Source of the DNA: Variovorax sp.
Lineage (GTDB): Bacteria; Pseudomonadota; Gammaproteobacteria; Burkholderiales; Burkholderiaceae_C
Reading direction: 5' to 3'
DNA: 5,336 nt
Assembly (NCBI GenBank): GCA_028292835.1
Contig: JAQGLP010000483.1
Coordinates: 1-5,336 of the forward strand
Of this stretch, positions 1-5,336 are shown piece after piece; positions within the stretch are counted from its first letter, which is position 1; each line of letters begins with the position of its first letter. The translations under genes and the position numbers were made by a program. The notes under the pieces were generated by a model. It was not told the DNA's origin, did no database searches, and saw only the letters and a program-made list of their open reading frames with translations.

Positions 1-538
1 CGCTGCGCACCTCGCTCCACCGCCAGAGTCCGGCACCGAGCGCGTCACCGACGGGCACCGGCAACGGGCCCTCGACCGGAGCCACCCAGAGCGCGCGTGG
101 CACTCCGTCCGCCGGGTACAGCATCACGGCACTGGCATCGCCGATCGCGATGCGCTCACCGGGCGCCATTGCCGGATCGAGCCCATTGGCGGCCAGCGCG
201 GGGCCCGCCAGTCCGTAGAGTCCAAAAGCGTCGCTGGCGTCATCGAGCTTGACCTTGGCGCGCAGCACATACATCGACAGGCGCTTGAGCGTCGCGGCCA
301 GCAGGTCGCGACTGCACACCAGAAGGACCTGCTCCGGCTGCGGCCGCAGACCGATGAAGCTGGCGATCATCCGGCCCTTGGCCGTGCACAACGCCGCCAG
401 CCGACCCTCGTCGGGGCCGAGCAACGCGAAATCCTGCGTCAGCTGGCCGTGCAGGAATTTCGCTGCCTCGGGGCCTTCCGCGCGGATCACGCCAAGATGG
501 GACAAGGGGGTCACGCCGTGGAGAAGGGGAATCGTCAT
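1..538 (-). CDS. ygfZ: YgfZ/GcvT-fold folate-binding protein, N-terminal part (runs off left edge)
   Basis: Reading the minus strand from the ATG at 538 gives 179 uninterrupted codons to the window edge, so the C-terminus is missing. The family is usually a little over 300 residues. Seen: FLHGQLTQD at residues 28-36, CTAKGRM at 51-57 and YVLRAKV at 90-96. These match the N-terminal GcvT-like folate-binding domain of YgfZ (compare FLQGQ and CDAKGKM in E. coli). Known of the family: YgfZ binds tetrahydrofolate in the cytoplasm and supports assembly or repair of certain Fe-S enzymes, including MiaB. The diagnostic KGCYxGQE motif with its conserved cysteine lies in the unseen C-terminal half, so it cannot be checked. 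The gene is divergent from mltG. No clear Shine-Dalgarno precedes the ATG; a GATAAT element ends 6 nt upstream. Aminomethyltransferase GcvT is less likely given the short divergent N-terminus. Confidence 0.9.
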   Translation of the reverse strand, partial: MTIPLLHGVTPLSHLGVIRAEGPEAAKFLHGQLTQDFALLGPDEGRLAALCTAKGRMIASFIGLRPQPEQVLLVCSRDLLAATLKRLSMYVLRAKVKLDDASDAFGLYGLAGPALAANGLDPAMAPGERIAIGDASAVMLYPADGVPRALWVAPVEGPLPVPVGDALGAGLWRWSEVRS

Positions 539-621
539 GGCTCAATTATCATGGGCGGTTGGCTGCCCCGCGTGCTGTGGGGTTCGTAACCAGAACTGCC
601 TCACCATTTCGGTTTCCTCGC
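539..621. promoter_or_regulatory. Divergent ygfZ/mltG intergenic region with overlapping -10-like elements
   Basis: This gap separates the divergent ygfZ and mltG genes, so it should hold promoters for both. It has one AT-rich block in a GC-rich setting, at about 543-552. On the minus strand 550-545 reads GATAAT and on the plus strand 547-552 reads TATCAT; each matches the sigma-70 consensus TATAAT at five of six bases. I see no good TTGACA-like -35 box at 16-18 bp on either strand, so promoter strength and exact starts are inference. If mltG begins at 577 or 559 rather than 622, the gap is shorter. Confidence 0.4.
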
Positions 622-1623
622 GTGCGCCGCTTCTTTCTTACCCTGTTGCTGCTTGCGGCGTTCGTGCTGCTGGGCAGCGGCGCGCTGGCGCTCTGGTGGC
701 TGAACCAGCCGCTCAAACTGCCGGCGGCCAGCGTTGATCTGTCCGTCGAGCCCGGTGCCACCCCGCGCTCGATCGCCCGTGCCGTAGCCGATACCGGCAC
801 CCGGGTCAACCCGGTCCTGCTGTATTGGTGGTTCCGGTCGTCGGGCCAGGACCGACACATGCGCGCGGGCAGCTACGAGCTTGAACAAGGCCTCACGCCG
901 CGCAGTTTGCTGACGGTGCTGGTGCGCGGCGAGGAGGCGACACGCACCGTGGTGTTGCTGGAAGGCTGGAACATCCGGCAGGTCCGCGCCGCCCTTGCCA
1001 AGGCCGAGCAACTCAGGCAAGAAACGTCAGGCTTGGCCGACGATGCACTGATGGCGCGGCTGGGGCGGCCGGGTGTCCCGCCGGAAGGGCGTTTCTTCCC
1101 CGACACCTACACCTATTCCAAAGGCTCGACCGACGTCGCATTGCTGCAGCGCGCCCTGCGGGCCATGGACAAGAAGCTGGAAGCCGCCTGGGCACAACGC
1201 ACGCCCGATCTGCCCCTGCAGACCCCCGAGCAGGCGCTCATCCTGGCCAGCATCGTCGAGAAGGAGACGGGACGGGCCAACGACCGGGCTGAAATAGCCG
1301 CCGTGTTCGCCAACCGACTGCGCATCGGGATGCCGCTGCAGACCGATCCCACCGTCATCTACGGGCTCGGCGCGGCCTATGACGGCAACCTTCGCAAAAA
1401 AGACCTGCAAACCGATACGCCCTGGAATACCTACACCCGCAACGGGCTACCGCCTACGCCCATCTCGATGCCCGGCAAGGCCGCGCTGCTCGCGGCGGTG
1501 CAGCCGGCCAGCAGCCAATCCCTCTATTTTGTGTCGCGCGGCGATGGGAGCAGCCATTTCAGCCGCTCTCTGGACGAGCACAACCGTGCGGTCGACAAAT
1601 ACCAACGAAGTGGCGGCCCATGA
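622..1623 (+). CDS. mltG: Endolytic murein transglycosylase MltG (YceG family)
   Basis: MltG is an inner-membrane lytic transglycosylase that cuts nascent glycan strands and is thought to terminate their elongation. Counting from the GTG at 622 (333 residues, close to the 340 of E. coli MltG), the protein has a short basic start (MRR), one membrane segment at about 4-26, a LysM-like periplasmic region to about 110, and the YceG catalytic domain. Motifs seen: ASIVEKET, whose second Glu (E215) aligns with catalytic E218 of E. coli; LQTDPTVIYG at 239-248; NTYT at 269-272 followed by GLPPTPI. No key residue is missing. The start is uncertain: in-frame TTG 559 and GTG 577 would add 21 or 15 residues, and none of the three has a clear Shine-Dalgarno. 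I prefer 622 because it puts the basic residues directly before the hydrophobic segment. The stop overlaps the tmk start as ATGA. Confidence 0.95.
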   Translation: MRRFFLTLLLLAAFVLLGSGALALWWLNQPLKLPAASVDLSVEPGATPRSIARAVADTGTRVNPVLLYWWFRSSGQDRHMRAGSYELEQGLTPRSLLTVLVRGEEATRTVVLLEGWNIRQVRAALAKAEQLRQETSGLADDALMARLGRPGVPPEGRFFPDTYTYSKGSTDVALLQRALRAMDKKLEAAWAQRTPDLPLQTPEQALILASIVEKETGRANDRAEIAAVFANRLRIGMPLQTDPTVIYGLGAAYDGNLRKKDLQTDTPWNTYTRNGLPPTPISMPGKAALLAAVQPASSQSLYFVSRGDGSSHFSRSLDEHNRAVDKYQRSGGP

Positions 1624-2282
1624 GCCTGTCCGATATGAAAGGCCTGTTCATCACGCTGGAAGGCATCGACGGCGCCGGCAAGTCAAGCCACCTCGATGAG
1701 ATCGAGGCAGCGTTCCGCGCGGCTGGACACCGGGTCATCCGTACGCGGGAGCCGGGTGGCACGCCCCTGGGTGAAAGCTTGCGTACGCTCGTGCTGGAGC
1801 AGCCCATGGACGCGCTGACCGAATCGTTGCTGGTCTTTGCCGCACGCCGCGAGCACGTGCGGCAGGTGATCGGCCCGGCGCTGGCGCAAGGCGACGTGGT
1901 GCTGTGCGACCGCTTCACCGACGCGACGTTTGCCTACCAGGGGGCAGGGCGCGGCTTCGATGTCGGCGTGCTATCAATTTTGGAGCAGTGGGTGCAAGTG
2001 GGGCCTGCGCTGCGGCCTGGTTTGGCTGGGGAACTGCTGCAGCCGGACCTGACGCTGTGGTTCGACTTGCCGCCGGAAGTCGCGGCTGCCCGACTCGCCG
2101 GTGCGCGCCTGCCCGACAGGTTCGAGTCGCAGCCTGTGGACTTCTTCCGGCGCGTGGCTGCCGGCTACGCCGAGCGAGCACGCCGGGCACCGCGCTTCGA
2201 GCGTATCGATGCTGACCGGCCGCGTGAGGCGGTGCGCGACCAGGTGCTGAGCGCGCTGGCACGTCGCAAGCTCATCCCATGA
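1620..2282 (+). CDS. tmk: Thymidylate kinase (dTMP kinase)
   Basis: A cytoplasmic enzyme that phosphorylates dTMP to dTDP with ATP, the step common to de novo and salvage dTTP synthesis. The 220-residue length fits the family (213 in E. coli). Seen in order: Walker A loop GIDGAGKS at residues 15-22, REPGGTPLGE beginning at R43 (dTMP-site region), DRF at 97-99 with AYQGAGRG at 105-112, and a LID region with R163, D166, R167 and E169. The P-loop lacks the Arg found in eukaryotic-type enzymes and the LID carries basic residues, as in the E. coli class. The ATG at 1620 overlaps the mltG stop (ATGA), suggesting translational coupling; only a weak GAAG lies at 1607-1610. An in-frame ATG at 1635 would remove five residues without touching the P-loop, so it cannot be excluded. 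It feeds dTTP to the polymerase whose loader subunit is encoded next door. Confidence 0.97.
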   Translation: MSLSDMKGLFITLEGIDGAGKSSHLDEIEAAFRAAGHRVIRTREPGGTPLGESLRTLVLEQPMDALTESLLVFAARREHVRQVIGPALAQGDVVLCDRFTDATFAYQGAGRGFDVGVLSILEQWVQVGPALRPGLAGELLQPDLTLWFDLPPEVAAARLAGARLPDRFESQPVDFFRRVAAGYAERARRAPRFERIDADRPREAVRDQVLSALARRKLIP

Positions 2283-2286
2283 TGGC

Positions 2287-2311
2287 GGCCTCAAGGCAAT
2301 CAGGGCCTCAA
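2287..2311 (+). repeat. 8-bp direct repeat GGCCTCAA in the tmk-holB gap
   Basis: GGCCTCAA occurs at 2287-2294 and again at 2304-2311, 17 bp apart start to start, in the 63-bp gap between tmk and holB. Nothing else in the gap suggests an operator or promoter, so chance is quite possible. Confidence 0.3.
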
Positions 2312-2334
2312 AAGTCCGCGGCGACGCATCTTTC

Positions 2335-2340
2335 AGGGAG
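2335..2340 (+). promoter_or_regulatory. Shine-Dalgarno AGGGAG deciding the holB start
   Basis: AGGGAG (core GGAG at 2337-2340) lies 5 nt before the TTG at 2346. An in-frame GTG at 2340 overlaps this motif by its first base and could not use it, so the site favours TTG 2346 as the holB start. Confidence 0.55.
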
Positions 2341-2345
2341 TGTTC

Positions 2346-3383
2346 TTGAGCGCGACACCTGAAGTCCCTGGCTTGGCGCCCTGGCTTGTCGGCCCGCTGA
2401 GCGATCTGCTGCGCCAGCGCGGCCACGCATGGCTGCTCCAGGGCCCTTCCGGCCTGGGTCAGTACGAGCTGGCGTTGGCGCTGGCAAGCGCCTGGCTGTG
2501 CGAGCAGCCAACCGGGCAGGGCGCTTGCGGCCGGTGCGGGAGCTGCCACGCGGTGGCAGTGCGCACCCATGCCGACCTGTGCGTGCTGATGCCCGAGATC
2601 ACCATGCAGGAGCTCGGCTGGCCGCTCGACGAAAGGGCGCAATCCGATATCGATGACAAGAAGCGCAAGCCCGGGCGCGAGATTCGCGTCGAGGCGATGC
2701 GCGACGCAGTCGGCTTTGCCCAGCGAACCAGCGCGCGCGGCCGTGGCAAGGTGGTGTTGGTCTATCCGGCCGAGCGAATGAATCCGATCACGGCCAACGC
2801 CCTGCTCAAGACACTGGAAGAACCGGTTGGCGACGTGCGTTTCGTGCTCGCCACCGAAGCGGCCTGGCAACTTTTGCCAACCATCCGCAGCCGCTGCCTC
2901 GGCTTTACCCTGCCATGGCCCGAAGCCACCGACGCGCTGAACTGGCTGGCCTCGCATGGAATTGCTTCCGGCGATGCTGCCGCACTGCTGCGTGCCGCCG
3001 GGGGGCGACCGCGCGACGCGCTGCGATTGGCGCGAGACGGACACTCGCCGCAAGCCTGGGCGCAACTGCCCAGGGCCCTGCAGAGCGGCGATGCCACTGC
3101 GTTGAGCGGCCGCTCGGCGGCGCAGGCCATTGACGCGATGCAAAAGCTCTGCCATGACCTGATGGCGCAGCAGTGCGGTGCGGCGCCACGCTTCTTCGAA
3201 CCCGCCGATTTGCCGCCTGTGCCGTCGAGCGCGGTGCTGGCACGCTGGTCCAAGTCGCTCGCGCAGTCCGCACGCACGGAAGAACATCCCTTCAATGCCG
3301 GTCTATTTCTTGAGGCCCTGGCGAGCGACGCGCACAATGCGCTCACGCTGGTAAAACCGGACCGCCGACCACGATACCCATGA
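2346..3383 (+). CDS. holB: DNA polymerase III subunit delta' (clamp-loader subunit)
   Basis: Delta' is part of the DnaX clamp-loader complex that places the beta sliding clamp on primed DNA. Numbered from TTG 2346 (345 residues), the AAA+-like domain has a degenerate P-loop, GPSGLGQ at 33-39, with Gln where Walker A has Lys. This agrees with delta' being a non-ATPase subunit. A zinc-binding set C52, C61, C64, C67 (C-x8-C-x2-C-x2-C) has the same spacing as E. coli HolB. NALLKTLEEP follows, then the conserved SRC at 182-184, whose Arg acts as the arginine finger toward the neighbouring ATPase subunit. The C-terminal HPFNAGLFLEAL segment fits the collar domain of the family. DnaX gamma/tau is excluded by the lost Walker Lys and by the tmk neighbour. 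The start is non-ATG: TTG 2346 is favoured by a Shine-Dalgarno, GTG 2340 is the alternative. The stop overlaps the pilZ start as ATGA. Confidence 0.95.
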   Translation: MSATPEVPGLAPWLVGPLSDLLRQRGHAWLLQGPSGLGQYELALALASAWLCEQPTGQGACGRCGSCHAVAVRTHADLCVLMPEITMQELGWPLDERAQSDIDDKKRKPGREIRVEAMRDAVGFAQRTSARGRGKVVLVYPAERMNPITANALLKTLEEPVGDVRFVLATEAAWQLLPTIRSRCLGFTLPWPEATDALNWLASHGIASGDAAALLRAAGGRPRDALRLARDGHSPQAWAQLPRALQSGDATALSGRSAAQAIDAMQKLCHDLMAQQCGAAPRFFEPADLPPVPSSAVLARWSKSLAQSARTEEHPFNAGLFLEALASDAHNALTLVKPDRRPRYP

Positions 3384-3787
3384 TGAATTCCCCCGCGGCC
3401 GTGCCCGCCGACTCCGTCGCATCCCAGGCTGCCAGTGCGTCCAGCACGCACCGCCCAAGCGTTATCCAACTGGCCATCAAGGAGAAGGTCGCCCTCTACG
3501 CTGCCTACATCCCGCTGTTCGATGAAGGTGGCATCTTCATTCCCACATCGCGTACCTACCGCCTTGGGGACGATGTCTATGTGCTGCTCACCCTGCCGGA
3601 GGACCCGGCCCGCTATCCGGTGGCGGGCAAGGTGGCCTGGATCACGCCGCAGCGCGCAGCCGGCAATCGCACTCCCGGGATCGGCATCCGTTTTCCGGCA
3701 GACGAGAAGTCGCGCCAGCTCAAGCAGCGTATCGAGGACATCCTCGGGGCCACGCTGGCTTCGAACCGTTCGACACAGACCATCTGA
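3380..3787 (+). CDS. pilZ: Type IV pilus assembly protein PilZ (PilZ domain)
   Basis: A small cytoplasmic protein (135 residues) of the original PilZ group, needed for type IV pilus biogenesis. In Xanthomonas it bridges the extension ATPase PilB and the c-di-GMP receptor FimX; that partnership is family knowledge, not visible here. Seen: an Ala/Ser-rich, probably disordered N-terminus (1-28), then LAIKEKVALYAAYIP (31-45), GGIFIPT (50-56), VAGKVAWITP (81-90) and GNRTPGIGIRFP (95-106), followed by a helical tail. These match P. aeruginosa PilZ nearly block for block. The RxxxR and D/NxSxxG c-di-GMP-binding motifs are absent, as in that orthologue, so direct c-di-GMP binding is not expected. The N-terminus is about 20 residues longer than the Pseudomonas protein. 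ATG 3380 overlaps the holB stop; the adjacent ATG 3383 is equally possible. No clear Shine-Dalgarno is present, consistent with coupling to holB. Confidence 0.93.
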   Translation: MMNSPAAVPADSVASQAASASSTHRPSVIQLAIKEKVALYAAYIPLFDEGGIFIPTSRTYRLGDDVYVLLTLPEDPARYPVAGKVAWITPQRAAGNRTPGIGIRFPADEKSRQLKQRIEDILGATLASNRSTQTI

Positions 3788-3851
3788 GGCCGCCGGCCCT
3801 GGTACGGGCCTGCAGGAATTTTCACGCGGTGCTCGCGCATCGCGCACCGTT
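3788..3851 (+). other. pilZ-tatD intergenic gap with a small GC hairpin
   Basis: GGCCC at 3795-3799 can pair with GGGCC at 3806-3810 around a 6-nt loop. Only four T residues follow, at 3819-3822 and separated from the stem by 8 nt, so it is not a convincing intrinsic terminator. It may be an attenuator or a stability element at the mRNA level, or carry no function. No Shine-Dalgarno is visible just before the tatD ATG. Confidence 0.25.
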
Positions 3852-4658
3852 ATGTTCACCGACTCCCATTGCCACCTGACGCTGCCTGAACTGGCGGACG
3901 ATCTGCCGCGAATCCGTGCCGCCATGGCAGCCGCCCGCGTTTCGCGGGCGCTGTGCATCTGCACCACGCTTGAAGAGTTCGAGGCCGTCCACTCGCTCGC
4001 CCTCCGGTTCGATAATTTCTGGGCCAGTGTTGGCGTTCACCCGGACAACGAAGACATCGCCGAACCTACGATCGAGGACTTGGTACGTCGCGCCGCGCTG
4101 CCCAGGGTGGTCGCCATCGGCGAAACCGGTCTGGACTACTACCAAATGGAAGAGCGAAAAGGCGGCCGCCGCGTGGCGGATCTCGAATGGCAGCGTGACC
4201 GGTTTCGCGTCCATATCCGCGCCGCGCGGCAGATGGCCAAGCCCTTGGTCATTCATACCCGAAGCGCTTCCGCAGACACTCTGGCGATCCTGAAGGAGGA
4301 GGGCGAAACCGGGGGGGCAGGGGCGACCGGCGGCGTCTTCCACTGCTTTACCGAAACCGCCGAAGTGGCGCGAGCGGCGCTGGACCTGGGGTTCTACATT
4401 TCCTTTTCAGGCATCCTGACGTTCAAGAAGGCGCAGGACTTGCGGGACGTGGCCGCCTTCGTACCGCTCGACCGCATGCTGATCGAAACCGACAGTCCTT
4501 ATCTCGCGCCGGTGCCGTTTCGTGGCAAGACGAACAACCCGTCGTATGTACCTCATGTGGCGGCACAGATTGCACTGGTCCGGCAGTTGCCCATCGAGGC
4601 CATTGCCCAAGCCACCAGCGACAACTTCGAGAAACTTTTCAAGGGCGTTAGCGCATGA
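3852..4658 (+). CDS. tatD: TatD family metal-dependent hydrolase / DNase
   Basis: A cytoplasmic TIM-barrel metalloenzyme of 268 residues; family members have 3'-5' exonuclease or DNase activity and often sit in this cluster. The metal ligands expected for the family are all visible: H6 and H8 in DSHCHL, E91 in GETGLDYY, H135 in VIHTR, H164 in FHCF and D214 in ETDSPYLAP, with GVHP at 61-64. ATG 3852 is chosen because DSHCHL must lie at the N-terminus and no other start codon in frame is near; the same frame stays open far upstream only as a shadow of pilZ. A Gly/Ala-rich loop (about 151-161, GETGGAGATGG) before the FHCF strand is longer than in E. coli TatD and is encoded partly by a run of seven G at 4311-4317. 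The stop overlaps the next start as ATGA. It could be the paralogue type YcfH/YjjV; the order next to holB and pilZ fits the ycfH-like position. Confidence 0.93.
   Translation: MFTDSHCHLTLPELADDLPRIRAAMAAARVSRALCICTTLEEFEAVHSLALRFDNFWASVGVHPDNEDIAEPTIEDLVRRAALPRVVAIGETGLDYYQMEERKGGRRVADLEWQRDRFRVHIRAARQMAKPLVIHTRSASADTLAILKEEGETGGAGATGGVFHCFTETAEVARAALDLGFYISFSGILTFKKAQDLRDVAAFVPLDRMLIETDSPYLAPVPFRGKTNNPSYVPHVAAQIALVRQLPIEAIAQATSDNFEKLFKGVSA
4641..4645 (+). promoter_or_regulatory. Shine-Dalgarno AAGGG for the ankyrin gene, inside tatD
   Basis: AAGGG lies 9 nt before the ATG at 4655, within the last codons of tatD. It is the clearest ribosome binding site among the three ATGA junctions, so this gene can probably be initiated independently as well as by coupling. 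Confidence 0.5.
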
Positions 4659-5320
4659 AAAATATTGCCAAGCAGATCGTTTGCCTCAGTATCGTCATCG
4701 GATGTGCTGTGGTGCAGGCCGGCTCCTATGACGATTTCTTCCGAGCCATCAAAGGTGACGACGCGGGAGCGGTGAGCCAGTTGCTTCAGCGCGGATTCGA
4801 TCCGAACACCCGCGATCCGCATGGCCAGACCGGTCTGCTTACAGCGCTGCGCGAACCCTCTCCCAAGGTGATCAAGGTCTTACTCGAATCCCCGAAAACC
4901 GACGTGGACGCGGTGGACGAAAAGGATGAAAGTCCATTGATGCTGGCAGCCCTCAAAGGCCTCAAGGTGGAAGTCAACGCCTTGCTCAAGCGCGATGCGG
5001 CTGTCAACAAAACCGGCTGGGCGCCACTGCATTACGCCGCCACATCTGGGCAACTGGACATCATGAGACTGTTGCTTGAGAACCATGCATTCATCGATGC
5101 CCAGTCACCCAATGGCACCACACCGTTGATGATGGCTGCCATGTACGGCTCGACGGCAGCTGTGAAGCTCTTGCTTGACGAAGGCGCCGATCCGTTAATG
5201 AAAAACGAAAAGGGTCTGAGCGCAGCCGATTTTGCGCAGCGTGCCAACCAAAACGAAGCTGTCGCACTGATTGCTGGAGCCATGCGAGGTAAACAAGGAA
5301 CAAACGATGGCAAGTGGTAG
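4655..5320 (+). CDS. Exported ankyrin-repeat protein
   Basis: A 221-residue protein with an N-terminal export signal: K2 and K6, a hydrophobic run at about 8-20, and a likely signal peptidase I site after VQA (cut between A22 and G23). V14-I15-G16-C17 also fits a minimal lipobox, so a lipoprotein is possible. The rest is ankyrin repeats: about 25-54 (degenerate, ending DPNTRDPHG), 57-88, 91-120 (SPLMLAALKG), 121-153 (APLHYAATSGQLDIMRLLLE) and 154-186 (TPLMMAAMYG), then a partial capping repeat from 187 (LSAADFAQR). Ankyrin repeats form a protein-binding solenoid; no catalytic domain is present, so the probable role is binding a partner in the periplasm. The partner is unknown. The start overlaps the tatD stop and has a Shine-Dalgarno at 4641-4645. 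By eye the gene is less GC-rich than tmk or holB. Ankyrin genes in this position are, as far as I recall, common in Burkholderiales; I did not verify this. Confidence 0.88.
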   Translation: MKNIAKQIVCLSIVIGCAVVQAGSYDDFFRAIKGDDAGAVSQLLQRGFDPNTRDPHGQTGLLTALREPSPKVIKVLLESPKTDVDAVDEKDESPLMLAALKGLKVEVNALLKRDAAVNKTGWAPLHYAATSGQLDIMRLLLENHAFIDAQSPNGTTPLMMAAMYGSTAAVKLLLDEGADPLMKNEKGLSAADFAQRANQNEAVALIAGAMRGKQGTNDGKW

Positions 5321-5336
5321 TTAGGGAGATGGGCGA

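Noticed and set aside
249..737. Plus-strand open frame of 162 codons across ygfZ and the start of mltG
   Set aside because: It is antisense to the conserved YgfZ N-terminus and out of frame with mltG, and its Arg/Ser/Pro-rich translation resembles no family.
779..800. Inverted repeat GTGCCG...CGGCAC inside mltG
   Set aside because: A 6-bp stem with a 10-nt loop within coding sequence is expected by chance at this GC content.
1974..3287. Minus-strand open frame of 437 codons opposite tmk and holB
   Set aside because: It lies entirely opposite two well-recognised genes. The translation has no domain-like pattern and is rich in Arg, Gln, His and Ala, as expected of an antisense shadow in GC-rich DNA.
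3795..3822. Possible Rho-independent terminator after pilZ
   Set aside because: The stem is only 5 bp and the short T run is displaced by 8 nt, so it does not meet the usual form of an intrinsic terminator; kept only as a weak hairpin.
3435..3851. Upstream extension of the tatD frame through pilZ
   Set aside because: The DSHCHL metal motif belongs at the very N-terminus of TatD, and the upstream frame is only the pilZ coding sequence read in another frame, so a 407-residue fusion is not credible.
2762..3967. Minus-strand open frame of 401 codons opposite holB, pilZ and tatD
   Set aside because: It spans three real genes and two junctions on the other strand and has no recognisable motif; it is a GC-driven shadow.
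5321..5336. Purine-rich AGGGAGATG at the right edge as a start site of a further gene
   Set aside because: The AGGGAG abuts the ATG with no room for ribosome spacing, and only a few bases follow before the window ends.

Overview
The window is a stretch of GC-rich proteobacterial chromosome carrying a conserved housekeeping cluster. Gene order and protein sequence style point to a betaproteobacterium of the order Burkholderiales, possibly Comamonadaceae-like. That placement is inferred from synteny and composition; there is no rRNA or other phylogenetic marker here.

Layout. On the minus strand, positions 1-538 hold the N-terminal part of ygfZ, a folate-binding protein linked to Fe-S enzyme maintenance, which runs off the left edge. 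A short divergent gap of about 83 bp follows (539-621). A plus-strand run then reaches almost to the right edge: mltG (septal murein endolytic transglycosylase), tmk (thymidylate kinase), holB (DNA polymerase III delta' subunit), pilZ (type IV pilus assembly protein), tatD (metal-dependent hydrolase/nuclease) and an exported ankyrin-repeat protein. Only 16 bp follow the last stop codon, with no gene or terminator visible.

How the genes fit together. Three of the five plus-strand junctions (mltG/tmk, holB/pilZ, tatD/ankyrin) are 4-bp ATGA overlaps typical of translational coupling. The other two (tmk/holB and pilZ/tatD) are gaps of about 60 bp with no convincing terminator. The six genes therefore look like one transcription unit, probably started from the divergent gap. 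The order mltG-tmk-holB-pilZ-tatD is the one known from Pseudomonas aeruginosa, so the mixture of cell-wall, dTTP-supply, replication, pilus and nuclease functions is old and conserved. The downstream ankyrin gene is the least characterised member.

Novelty. I found no mobile element, CRISPR array, RNA gene, phage gene or defence system, and no undescribed multi-gene system. The points worth a second look are small: an AT-rich element in the divergent gap that resembles a -10 box on both strands, unsettled non-ATG starts for mltG and holB, and the exported ankyrin protein with an ambiguous lipobox, coupled to tatD.
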